From assembly GCA_012932865.1 (NCBI GenBank), contig SAXG01000099.1:56176-120175 (forward strand): a stretch of 64,000 bases of DNA, given 5' to 3'. Made by a program: the position numbers and the translations under genes. The notes below the pieces were generated by a model that saw only the letters and a list, made by a program, of their open reading frames with translations, searched no databases and had not been told where the DNA came from. Source of the stretch: Amylostereum areolatum. Taxonomy: Eukaryota > Basidiomycota > Agaricomycetes > Russulales > Stereaceae. Shown here piece after piece: positions 34,143 to 45,060 of this stretch; position 1 is the first letter of the stretch; each line of letters begins with the position of its first letter.

Positions 34143-35018
34143 TCGCCCGTGCTCGCAGTTCTCCTTCCGGTTTTTTTTGTTCGTTGGACTTTGGTTGTAA
34201 GAGCGAGCCGAGGGGTGTTGGCTGCTCGTCTGTCGTGTTCTGTTCTTGGACTCACCGTGTCACTCTCATCAGCAGCAAGTAAGTAGTAGCATTTCATATG
34301 GATTCCGGCAGTAAAATAATATCGTATATCCTACCCCCATTCTTTTTTCTCTACTTCATCTTTCCCCCACTCCTCCCTCCCTCCCTTGCATGGACCGTCT
34401 CTCTGTGTTTTTCTCTTCCCCACTCCCGTTGATGTAATTCCCGCATACCATGTATCCCATCGTAGAGCAACGATACACCCCGTCGTAATGTCACACATTC
34501 ATGTTTGTACCTACGGAGGCCGCCGTGCGCTGTAACGGTGAGCCTGGCTGGACCGCCCCGCCCTCCTTCGTCCACTAGCTCCAGACCTCCAGCATCAGTC
34601 GTTCGTTTCGCATATCTACGATCCGATATTGCGTTCAAGACAGAGTCGTACGGTGCGCGCGCGCCAAGCCTCTTCGAAGCCTCCTGTGATGGTTCGATAT
34701 GGTCCGCGGCGGCGACGATGCTGAAGTCGCGGCACGGCGAGACGCGTCTTGGACGCGTCGTCCGCTCGCCTCTTTCGTCTCGACCACCGTCCGAGTGTCC
34801 GTTGGCATCAACAAGTATCAACGTACTACATCAAGTGGTGCCGCCCATGTACTTGGTGTTCCTTTCCTACCTGTTTATAAGCGAGTGGTGTCGCTGAGGG
34901 ATCCTTGAGCTCGAGTACTATCAGCTCTCTTTCTCTAATATTCTCCCTCACCAGCCGCCCTTCTTTGATATCCTCGTGTTCCCTCGTCTCTACCATTCTG
35001 GGACCATTTCTCAGACCC
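34143..35018. other. Intergenic region upstream of laccase 2
   Basis: The 3' flank of the 5-phosphatase and the laccase 2 promoter (TATA-like at 34874-34880). Frames on both strands lack family signatures and were not called. Confidence 0.55.
34874..34880 (+). promoter_or_regulatory. TATA-like box of laccase 2
   Basis: TTTATAA, about 140 bp before the chosen start. This is farther than in the sister genes, so either the UTR is longer or a downstream Met is used. Confidence 0.4.
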
Positions 35019-37507
35019 ATGCGCGCTCCTTCTGCCACGAAGGCGTACGTTGCAGCCACGATGGTCGGAGGAGTGATGGCCGCAATCGGCCCCGTCGCAG
35101 ACCTGCCCATAGTGAATCTGGATATCGCGCCGGATGGGTTCTTGAGGCCGTGGGTGCTGCTTGCCTGTAAACCTTGGCCGGGGCCCTGATGACTAGACGG
35201 TTTGCTACATAGGACTGTGCTGGCAGGCGGGACGTTTCCGGGACCGATGATCAGGGGGAATAAGGTAGGCATCCGAGCGGCATTCTGAATGGGGACGATC
35301 GTTGACACGTCGACGGACTTTATGGCAATCACGCAGGGCGACAACTTTAAAATCAACGTTATAGACGAGCTCGGGCAGAAGGGGATGGACGTCACGACTT
35401 CCATCGTGAGTTGGTTCTCTTTGTTCCGGCTCGTTTTTGTTCCCGACTCTGATGCTGAGAGAATGGCTAGCATTGGCACGGCATTGATCAGAAGCAGTCA
35501 GTCTCCATGGATGGGACCGCGATGATGAGCCAGTGCCCCATCGTCCCCGGCGGCTCCTTCGAGTACAATTTCAATGTGTCCGACCAAGCAGGTAAAGTGT
35601 TGCAGGCAGTCTGCGCCTTTTGACGGTTTGATCGTCTTATTACCTTTTCTTAGGAACATTCTGGTACCATAGTCACCTAGGCGCCCAGTACTGCGATGGC
35701 CTGAGAGGAGCTATGATCGTGTATGACCCCAACGACCCTCACGCTGACTTGTACGACGTCGACGATGGTGAGTCGCCATACATCCGCGTTTGATCGACTA
35801 TGGGGTGCTGATATAGAATATTCATTGTAGAGTCCACCGTGATCACCCTCGCGGATTGGTACAAAATTCAGATATACTTGCTCATATACTTGTGCCAACT
35901 TGTGTTCGTATTTTAGGTACCACTACATGTCGTCAGAGGCTCCGCGGATCCCTGCGTTCAACACGACGCTCATCAACGGCCTTGGAAGAGACCCCGGGAC
36001 TACAGCAAATACGTCGCTGGCCGTTATCAACGTCGTACATGGCCAGCGGTACGCGTTTTGTATATTTTTTTCTCGCGTATTCAGTCGATGTTCGTTCTAC
36101 CAGATACCGTTTTCGGGTGATTGCTATGTCTTGCGATCCGAATTTCTTGTTCTCCGTCGACCGGCACCAGCTGACCGTCATCGAGGCCGACGGAAGTAAC
36201 GTGCAGCCCGTAGTCGTCGACGAAATGCAGATCCTTGCCGGTAAGGCGTTCATTACTTACGCTTCTAGCTGCCATGCTTATAGTTGAACGTTGACGTCCT
36301 CCTTACCGATAGGCCAGCGCTACTCAGTGGTTGTATGCAACCCGTCTTCTATTCCTATCTAATGCGTCTCCCTAACGCACTTCTTCACAGCTCAACGCGG
36401 ATCAACCTGTCGACAATTACTGTTCGTCTTGTTCTAGGATTGTCCTCTGAACTTCGTCTGATGTTTACCCTACTACTTCAATAGGGGTTCGCGCTTTGCC
36501 CAATGTCAAGAACGCGTCTTACGAAGGAGGTCGCAATGCTGGCGTGCTCCGTTACGCCGGAGCCGACCTTTTCGCCGATCCGCAAACTCAGAAGTCTGGA
36601 GGCCAACTCCCTTTGCTCGAAACCAACTTGTATGTACGCCTCGATGTCTATCATCTACCTGATTTTATTATTGCTTATGTCGCCATCGTAGCCCCTTGAG
36701 AAGGTTGTTCTGGTACGCATTCGTTTCCGACGCCTATAGGAATGGCAGGAGCGATGCTTATATGCTTTCCTTCAGCCCGGGAAACCTTACCCAGGTGGCG
36801 CCGACGTCAATATCGCGCTTGATACTACCTTTGTAAGGCTCCGTCAACTCTCATGAACTTGACTGACCTCGGGCTGGGCGTGCAGGATTATAAGACGCTA
36901 AAATTCCTCGTGAATAATGTGTCGTTCACGTCCCCCGACGTTCCGGTGCTCCTACAAGCTCTGAGCGGCGCGAAGCGCGCCCAAGATCTCCTCCCTTCGG
37001 GAAGCATATACGGCGTAAAGCGAAACCAGTCCGTCGAGATTACTATGCCCGGTGGTGTTGTCGGCGGCCCGCACCCCATGCATCTGCACGGTCAATCCTT
37101 CTACGTCGTCCGCAGTGCTGGAAATAGCACGTACAACTGGGTCGACCCTGTTTACCGCGACACCGTGGATATCGGCGATGGGAATGACCTGGTCACTATC
37201 CGATTTATGGCGGATAATCCCGGGCCGTGGTTTATCCATTGTCACATTGGTACGCTTTCAAAGTTTTGCTACTCGAACAAGACATTCTGAAATATATGTC
37301 CGGCGGTAGACTGGCATCTTGCCACGGGCTTTGCTGCGGTTTTAGCCATCGAGGATCCCGACATTGCGAATGAGATTCCGACGCCTGGTCAGTTGTCTGG
37401 AATATCCTTACCTCCTCGATCCGCAGACTCACGATTGTACGATTTTCGTTCCAGAATCCTGGGAACAGCTTTGTCCGTCGTATACCAAGTACACGCAGAA
37501 GATGTAG
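35019..37507 (+). CDS. Laccase (multicopper oxidase), copy 2
   Basis: The chosen start is 35019 ([20 protein letters not shown]); a later Met at [10 protein letters not shown] is also possible. The stop is TAG 37505-37507 after [12 protein letters not shown]. Early exons read 35019-35149, 35213-35264, 35337-35405, 35471-35590 and 35654-35767; later ones were joined by motif and phase. Copper motifs are [41 protein letters not shown] and [12 protein letters not shown], with Phe axial to type-1 copper as in laccase 1. It shares with laccase 1 the IDQ loop after HWHG and the [13 protein letters not shown] segment, so the two are sisters despite lying 21 kb apart on opposite strands. It is predicted to be a secreted phenol oxidase. 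All copper ligands are intact. Confidence 0.9.
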
Positions 37508-39892
37508 GATCCTTATCCTTCCGTTCTACCTCTCGTCGCGCTCTGGTTAGCCCTACATCGATGTCGAAGCCCACTCTACCAGCCGCTCTCGCGTTGTTAC
37601 GGCTCAACATAATTCTGCTCCCCGCTCATTTTTGCTGTTGTGAACTTATCTTACTTATTCTATAATAACGGCTGAAGCGCTCCTGACTAAGTATCTGACT
37701 GGGTTTCGTCGCTATTCCAAGGCCGTATCCAGAGCTCGCCGCTCTTTTTTCCGGTATTCGTCCTCTTCAAGTTGACCCACTCTCCTACTCGTTCACCCAG
37801 CCGGTGATCGGCGCCTCGGCCCCCGTGGGATTCGTTCGAATGGCGGTCAGATATTCCGTGTTCTGTGAAACTGATAGGAACACCGAGGCTGCTAGAGCAA
37901 CTGACAGACCCTCCAGTCCATATTTCGCGAGCCTGGGATGCGCAGCCGTTTCACGGACGGTTGTTCGTCTGAGGTCTCTATCTTGTATCTATCCGAGCCA
38001 GAACCAATCCTTCACCCCTGTGTGCCATGTACCTTTTCCCAGGATAACAAGGACAACGTCAGGAATGGGTCCTGCTTCGATTTCTCCAACATTGACATTT
38101 TCCACGCAGCAAACATCGACATCTATTGATCCTGCGACGATCCGTAGGGTCCTACTACCCCACGGTCCCCCCCCAAAAAAATATCTGGACGCGCGTTCTT
38201 TTGTCACGATCTGAGACTGGTAATGGCTCAGGAGATATCGCTGCGCCTTGCTCGCCCTACATATCGGGTGCTGGTGAAAGACCGGTGGTCTCTCTGATTT
38301 CGAGTTTCTCTCCAGTGTCTCCCGAGCGGGAAGGAAGCTTGTGCGTAGCGAGCTTTGGCTGATCTCCGCATCCTGAGACCGACAGTCGCATCGAGGAACA
38401 TTTAAAGTGTCGACAAGAAGAGGTGAGTCGCGGTATCGTCCATACGCGCAACTTCCAAGGGCAAGTCCGGGTCCATTCTCGAAGTCGTTCAGGAGATAAA
38501 ACGAAGGAGAACGCACGTCGCACACCGATGAACGGGAGGTGTACGGTCATCGCGGGAGCAGGCTGCAGCAGCACTGAGCACATGCAGATATATTATATGG
38601 TAAGGATTTCCCTATTAGAGACCATAGTTTGGCGGCTGTGGCCCTTGTTATTGTATGTAAAGCGCGTTGAGAAACTTTTAGACTCAACTCGAGCGAATTC
38701 CTGCCAGTGGTTTCCCTAGGACAGGGTTCAACGTTCAACCCATGACCAGATCGGCATCGGAAATCCCAAGCCGTCGTGGTACCTCTCCCTGAAGAAAGCG
38801 GAGTTGACGGTTGTAGTACTTCTATGTACCGAGAGAAGCCACGAGCAAAAATCCAGAGCAGAAACGGAAACGGAAGAAGCGTGAAAGCCGCGGCACAGAA
38901 GGCCCGGCCCCGGGCCCGACGTTTTGAGACATCGAGGGGCGAGGTGGACAAAGCTTTCACGAGAAGCATTTGGAGTAAGCACTCTTCCATCAGTAAATAG
39001 AGGCTGGTGGGAGTGGCTTTGAGTGGAAAGTTAGTACGTTATTGAAGTAGCAAAAAGCTTCAGTCGGTGGAAGCATGTTTGGGGAATTTTGGGGGCGTGT
39101 TATCCCTTACATAATATGAAGGGGCAAGTGATTGTCGATCTTGGTCTCCGACTCTGAGCTTGAGTTTCCTCAACACGGGCTCAGTTTGCCTGCCGTCTTC
39201 CTCTCGTACCTGCCAGCGAACTTGTGAAGGCAGCGTTTGTGTGTACTTACAGCATGATCAATGCTCCATCGACTTCCGTTTCGGTAGGTTTCGGTGAGTT
39301 TTCTCTCCAACCGATGTCTCGACCGTAAGTACTAATCGCTAACCTTTGATCACAGACTCAGTACTCAAGTTCCACGCTTCAGCTTCAGCGCTGGCTCGCT
39401 TAGTAGCTGCGTTTTCGATATGCCGCCGATCGGTATGCATTGACACCTTCGGATTGCTTGGGGGAAATGTTCGTACTGTTACTTCTTTACCATTGGCGAC
39501 CAAGCAAACATGAATTATCGTTGCAGTTCTGCACCTATACCACCTTCGACTACAGCCATGTGGCGGATTCTCTGTTTCCCAGACCGCGCCGAATTCGCAC
39601 TACGTCTGCTTGATCTGCGGACCTGGAGCGTCGTAAGCGTGAGAGCGGGGCGACGGTCGGAGGACAGGTGCCTGGTACAACGAAGGTGAGCGGTTTTGGC
39701 GCTGGTTGCGTGATAGAGTCCACTGAAAATATTGTTCGGAAGACCAAGATGCTTCTCAAAGATGGCCTTCTTGACCTTTGAAGATCTGGCCGCGGGCATA
39801 TAAAGGACTCGGGCCTCAGAGTCTTCGTCCTCAGCAGCCAGTGAACTCATTGAGCTACCCCCACATTCACTTTCAGTTTCGTCTCTGCCAAC
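37508..39892. other. 2.4-kb intergenic region between laccases 2 and 3
   Basis: No gene was recognised. It contains scattered short frames on both strands without domain signatures, an A/C run at 38165-38180, and a TATA box at 39797-39805 serving laccase 3. It is long for this gene-dense window, so a decayed element is possible, but no terminal repeats or target duplications were found. Confidence 0.5.
39797..39805 (+). promoter_or_regulatory. TATA box of laccase 3
   Basis: CATATAAAG, about 90 bp before the start codon. Confidence 0.6.
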
Positions 39893-42074
39893 ATGCGTCT
39901 CACCCAGTCGTTCTCTGTGCTCCTCGCCTCTCTTGCAGTCAAGGTGTATGCTGCCACTGTGACCCAGAACCTCGTCATCTCCAACGTGGATTTGTCTCCC
40001 GACGGATTTGAGCGCTCGTGAGTCGCAATGATCGCACGGTTCGACCACTTCTGACCGCTCTTTAGCACCGTCCTCGTGAACGGCGTCTTCCCGGGTCCTC
40101 TCATTTCTGGGAACGTGGGCGATCGATTCCAGCTCAACGTCACGGATTCCTTGACAGATACCGACATGCCCGTCGTGACCTCTATCGTGAGTTACACTGA
40201 TGTCTATTGTGTCGAGTCTTCTCTAAGCTTGGCGTAGCACTGGCACGGTCTCTTCCAGAATGGCACCAACGAGATGGACGGTGCATCCATGGTCAACCAG
40301 TGTCCTATCATACCTGGCAACTCCTTCACCTACGACTTCTCCGTCCCCGGCCAAACTGGAACCTACTGGTAAACTTTCGGTTTCGCGTCGTCTCGCGCAG
40401 TTGCTAATCATCGGCTAGGTACCATTCTCACCAGGCGGCCCAATACTGCGATGGTCTCCGTGGTCCTCTCGTCTTGTACGACCCCAACGACCCGCATGCA
40501 GGGCTTTACGATGTCGATGATGGTGAGTGTCTTCGGTATCCTCTTCAATATCCATAGCTGACGATTCTCGTATAGCCACGACCGTCATCACACTCGCTGA
40601 TTGGTACCACTACCTCAGCCCCGACGCTCCCGCCGTCGCCAATCCCAACGCTACACTGATCAATGGCTTGGGTCGTTACAGTGGTGGCCCAACCACCAAC
40701 CTTACAGTGATTAGTGTCACGGCTGGAAAACGGTCGGTATCTACTTGTTGTTTATTCTGATCTCGAGCTCAATGACTGTACCAGCTACCGCTTCCGTCTC
40801 GTATCACTGTCGTGCGACCCGAACTTCACGTTCTCAATTGATGGTCATAACCTCACCATCATCGAGGTCGATGGTGTCAACGCCCAACCTCTTGTCGTGG
40901 ACTCACTCCAAATATTCGCCGGCCAGCGGTACTCTGTCGTGGTAAGCATTTGCATTTATGGCAGTGTGAGTCTCGGCTCACTTTGGCTTTCAGCTTTCTG
41001 CCGATCAGACTGCTGACAACTACTGGATCCGTGCGCTCCCAAACGCTCCCCTCCAGTCGTCGTTCGATGGTGGAATGAACTCGGCCATCCTCCGCTACGT
41101 CGGTGCGGCTCAGACGGACCCCACCACTTCAATGACCAGTTCTTCGCCCATGGTGGAGACAGACCTTCACGTGAGTCAGTTATGGATGTCCGATTGACCC
41201 TTTCTTCTGACGGCATCGTTTTTTTTAGCCCCTCGTGGCGTCTCCTGTGGTAAGTTAGATGTTAAGATGTCATTGTGGAATCGTCCTCACGATTATTTTC
41301 AGCCTGGAACCCACGCCGCCGGTGGCGCTGACATCAACCTGACTCTCAACCTTGCTTTCGTACGTCCGTTCTGGCCTTGTGCGCCTACGGGTTTTGACGC
41401 TGCATTTCCCTCCAGTCCGCTGGATCCTACCTTGTGAACAATGCCTCCTTCGCTCCCCCCTCTGTCCCTGTCCTCCTCCAGATCCTCAGCGGTTCTACTT
41501 CAGCCACAAATCTCCTCCCCAATGGTAGTGTATACACGCTCGAGAAAAACAAGGTCGTCGAAGTCACCGTCCCCGGTGGTGTTGCCGGTGCTCCACACCC
41601 GTAAGCCTCTTTGATCTTCAACATCACTTCCCCGCTCATTCTTGGGTTTTAGCTTCCACTTGCACGGGCACAACTTTTGGGTCGTTCGCAGCGCGGGTAG
41701 CTCGACGTACAACTGGGATAACCCTATCAAACGTGACGTCGTCAGCACGGGCGCCACTGGTGACCAGGTGACATTCCGCTTCACCACCGACAACCCCGGC
41801 CCCTGGTTCCTCCACTGCCACATCGACTGGCATCTCATCGCGTGAGTATATATCTCACCGTTGTGGGATGAGTGTGACTGACATGGAACACGCTTGTAGA
41901 GGCCTTGCGGTCGTCTTCGCAGAGGCCCCTACCGAGGTCTCAGAGTCCCCCAGTGGTGCGTTCCATTCTCCCGCGCTTCCATCTGCTCTGACTTTTTACA
42001 ACGGTTTGTGCCTTTGTACCACAGACGCCTGGCAAAGCCTCTGCCCCTCTTACAATAACTTCATCGGTTCATAA
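39893..42074 (+). CDS. Laccase (multicopper oxidase), copy 3
   Basis: The start is ATG 39893 ([20 protein letters not shown] signal peptide); the stop is TAA 42072-42074 after [11 protein letters not shown]. Copper motifs are [49 protein letters not shown] and [12 protein letters not shown]. The residue axial to type-1 copper is Leu, unlike Phe in copies 1 and 2, so a lower redox potential is expected. The loop after HWHG is the common LFQ form. The sequence is close to standard Agaricomycete laccases, with many N-glycosylation sites (NATL, NLTV, NNAS). The first intron uses a normal GT donor where laccase 1 uses GC. It lies 2.4 kb downstream of laccase 2 in the same direction but belongs to another subgroup. 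Confidence 0.95.
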
Positions 42075-42987
42075 TTCACACTCCTTCGTTTTGTCGTATA
42101 TCAAGTCACTCGCTTTCGCTTTCGTCTTATAGTCTCATTCACTCATGGACATCGTTGTCTCGTATCCTCTTTCCTCCGGACTTTTTCTTGGGACATTGGC
42201 TGGGATATTTGGCACCCATATCTCGCTCGGTTAGATACTGCGAAGTTCGGCAGGACATCATCGTGTAGTATACGGCATTCGTTTCGCGAGTCGAACATGT
42301 AATACTATCCCCCCTAGGTTGGAACGGATACTGTTGGCTGGCTCGCTCTGCAACTTTGAAGATCACGGGGATAACTGGTGGCAGTACTTCTGAGCGCTTG
42401 AATGCTTCGAGATCGGCGTCCTTCGCTGAATTGTTACAGGAACTTGGCGCCCAGTACTCATTGACAGAGTCAGTCAGCGAGTCGAGGCGCCGACGTGAGC
42501 TCGCTTGAGCGCTCCGAGGATACACGAGTTATTTGTCGATGCGACGCCTACGATTGCCTGGAGGCGGTGGAATTGATGGGAGTTATTTGGCGCGCACTCA
42601 GCGCTCAGCGCTCAACTGCAGGAGCTTCAAGTGATCCGCGATTGTGAGCCAACTCAAAGCCAACTGGTATCCCCGTGTTTCGTTGATTTACATAATAGGA
42701 GGTATACAAAGATCGATATATTTGAACTGGCGCGGCGAACTTCGAAGATGAACTGATGCTGAAGCGCTGAAGATTCAGCGCTTCAAGCGCGCGCTGCCTT
42801 GGGTTTTTGTATGTAAGTAAGAGCAAGTTTGGTAACGAAGGTTAACAAGGCGCTTGGCCATTGTAATCGTGGGAATATTACGGAACGGGCCCTGGCCGAG
42901 TTGGCGCTGACGAGAAGAAAAGCGCGCCTTTTGCACTTCGACCACAACATCCCCCTCCATCCCCCCTCCCCCTGCCGCCAGCCCGTC
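42075..42987. other. Intergenic region between laccase 3 and the Hrp1-like gene
   Basis: About 0.9 kb with several AGCGCT-rich patches (42590-42615, 42755-42795), including a perfect 11-bp inverted repeat at 42761-42784. No coding sequence supported. Confidence 0.55.
42761..42784. repeat. Perfect 11-bp inverted repeat (palindrome)
   Basis: GAAGCGCTGAA, a 2-bp spacer, then TTCAGCGCTTC. It lies about 200 bp upstream of the Hrp1-like start and could be a protein-binding site or hairpin. Confidence 0.7.
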
Positions 42988-45060
42988 ATGTCCAACGACC
43001 TCGACTCTGATCTTTACGGAGGTATGTTTCCTTGCTCTTTTGGTAACCGTTCACTCACTCGCGCCAACAGATCTCTACAGCTCTGAAGAACCTAACGGTG
43101 ACATTGGGAAAGCACCAGCCGACGAAGAAGTTCAGGAACCGGCGCCCGCAGTGGTCAGCCCGCCAGCTCCTCAAGCTCCTCAAGCCCCTCCGGAATCCCG
43201 CGACATCCAAACGACTGCCAATGTCGCGAAATCCCCTTCACCTCAGGCTCCTGTGGTCCCTGCTCCGGTACCCTCGACGTCCAATGACCCATATCAAGTT
43301 GACACCTCGCACATCGCCCCTGTCACCCAGCAAATTCCCACTTATTCTGAGGCCACCGAAGACGAGTACTCTGATCCATCTGGCGGGGCTTACGGCGGGA
43401 CATATCAGCAAATGGCCGTCCAAGAACGGTCGATACGGCCGTCAGAGATGAAGGATGAAGGGTGAGTCCTTTGTTTGTCTTCTTGGCGCTGACGAGAGCA
43501 GAACGTGGGCGGCGGGGTGGTGTGAGGTTGATGAGTGTGGGTGTAGGGCACCGTCGCGGGTGCCCGAAGACGTAGTTGCTAGCACCTGTCGCTAGCTACG
43601 CCTGGAAAAGGCTCCTAGGCTACGACTAGCTCTACCGTCGCTCTAGCGTATGCTCCCTAGGCTAGGCTAGCACAGACCCGTACAGTCGTCCTATCTCCTT
43701 CGTCTTTCGATGTGACCTCCGCTCCATGTCTTAGGCCACCGGTGCTAATAACGATTTCTGCTTCTCCCGCATGTTCGTGATCTTGTTCGCCCGCCTCGCC
43801 GCATTTTGGATACACTACCGCCGTCAACCTCGTGCAGCAAGATGTTCATCGGCGGCCTCAATTGGGATACATCCGACGGTAGCTCGTATTTAGTTGGCTT
43901 CATGTACGGTCGTGTTGTACTAAAAGTATCTTTTGTCGTTTGGTAGAGGCTCTTCGAAAGTACTTCACCCAGTTCGGCAAGGTCGACGCCTGCACAATCA
44001 TGCGCGACGCGGGAGGCCGCTCTCGTTGCTTCGCTTTCCTCACGTTCGAGGATCCGGCTTCCGTCAACGCGGTGATGGTGAGAGAACACTTTCTGGACGG
44101 CAAAATCGTAAGTCGCCTCGTGATCGTGCAGCTACGGGTACTTCACCTACGTTCACAGATCGACCCCAAACGAGCGATCCCGAGACAGGAGCACCAACGT
44201 GCGACCAAGCTGTTTATTGGAGGCCTCGCGGGTAGCGTCACGTCGGAGTCGATGCGCGAGTTCTTCTCTCAGTTCGGCAAGGTTGTCGACTCGACGGTCA
44301 TGCTGGATCGGGAGACGGGCAGGAGCAAGGGTTTCGGGTTCATCTCGTTCGAGGACACGGACGTCACGCCCTTCCTCGGGTTTGGGCAGCTGGAGATCGA
44401 CGGGAAGATGGTATGCTCGCTACGCTCGCTTGTACTGCGTTGCTCATGTATTTTTATCTGCTCTAGATCGATGTGAAGCTCGCCCAGCCCCGGGCACAGC
44501 GTGAACAGGACGGTGGTGCCAGTGTGTACGGCGCTGTCGGCCGCGGCGGTGGCGGTGGCGGTGTGCGCGGTGGGTTTACCGGCGGGGCTGGAGCTGGATT
44601 CACTGGTGGGAACGCGGCCGTGTTCACCAACCAAGGGTTCAACCAGGCCTCCGTCACGCCCCAGCCCGGCGCGGCGTCAGTGGGAACGACATTCGACCCA
44701 CAGGCACTTGCGAACCTGTACACGCGCATGTTCCAGATCGGGGCCGTCAATCCGATGATGGGTGGCGGGATGAACCCAATGATGGGCGGGATGATGGGCG
44801 CGGGGGCGGGCATGATGGGCGGTGCCGGTGCGGGGATGGGGATGGGGATGGGGGTGGGGATGGGCAGGGGGATGGGCGGTATGTCTGCTGACCCGAGGGG
44901 GCGGGGCGGCGGGATGATGGGCGCTGGTGCGGGGCCTGGCGCTGGTGCAGGCGGGATGGGCCCGAATGTGCCCAGAGGGCCTAGGGCGGCGGCGGGCCAA
45001 GGTTTGGGACCGCAGAGGGCGGGGCGGGGTCAACATGGATATCATCCCTACGCGCGCTGA
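42988..45060 (+). CDS. Hrp1/Nab4-like two-RRM RNA-binding protein
   Basis: Six exons (42988-43021, 43071-43461, 43838-43878, 43947-44107, 44159-44410, 44467-45060) give 490 residues in frame. The Pro/Glu-rich N-terminus precedes RRM1 (residues about 143-210: MFIGGLNWDTSDEALRKYF, RCFAFLTFED) and RRM2 (about 225-295: LFIGGL, MREFFSQFGKVVDSTVMLD, KGFGFISFED). The tail is Gly-rich, then Met/Gly repeats (NPMMGGGMNPMMGG). The architecture matches yeast Hrp1, an hnRNP of cleavage factor IB in mRNA 3'-end formation, export and nonsense-mediated decay. Intron 2 is 376 nt and CTAG-rich, while the other introns are about 50-70 nt. A broken copy of the second half lies at 4953-5605 in inverted orientation. 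Confidence 0.9.
43462..43837 (+). other. Unusually long CTAG-rich intron of the Hrp1-like gene
   Basis: 376 nt between GTGAGT and GTGCAG, against 50-70 nt for its sister introns. Eight CTAG tetramers fall in 92 bp (43579-43670). The exon phases on both sides fit only if all of it is removed. It may hold a decayed insertion, an intronic RNA or a regulatory element. Confidence 0.65.

Noticed and set aside
37508..39892. Possible retrotransposon between laccases 2 and 3
   Set aside because: No direct or inverted terminal repeats, target duplications or polymerase motifs could be found by eye.
6688..42074. Secondary-metabolite gene cluster
   Set aside because: FAD oxidoreductases and laccases can belong to such clusters, but there is no PKS, NRPS, terpene synthase, prenyltransferase or pathway regulator, and housekeeping genes are interspersed.
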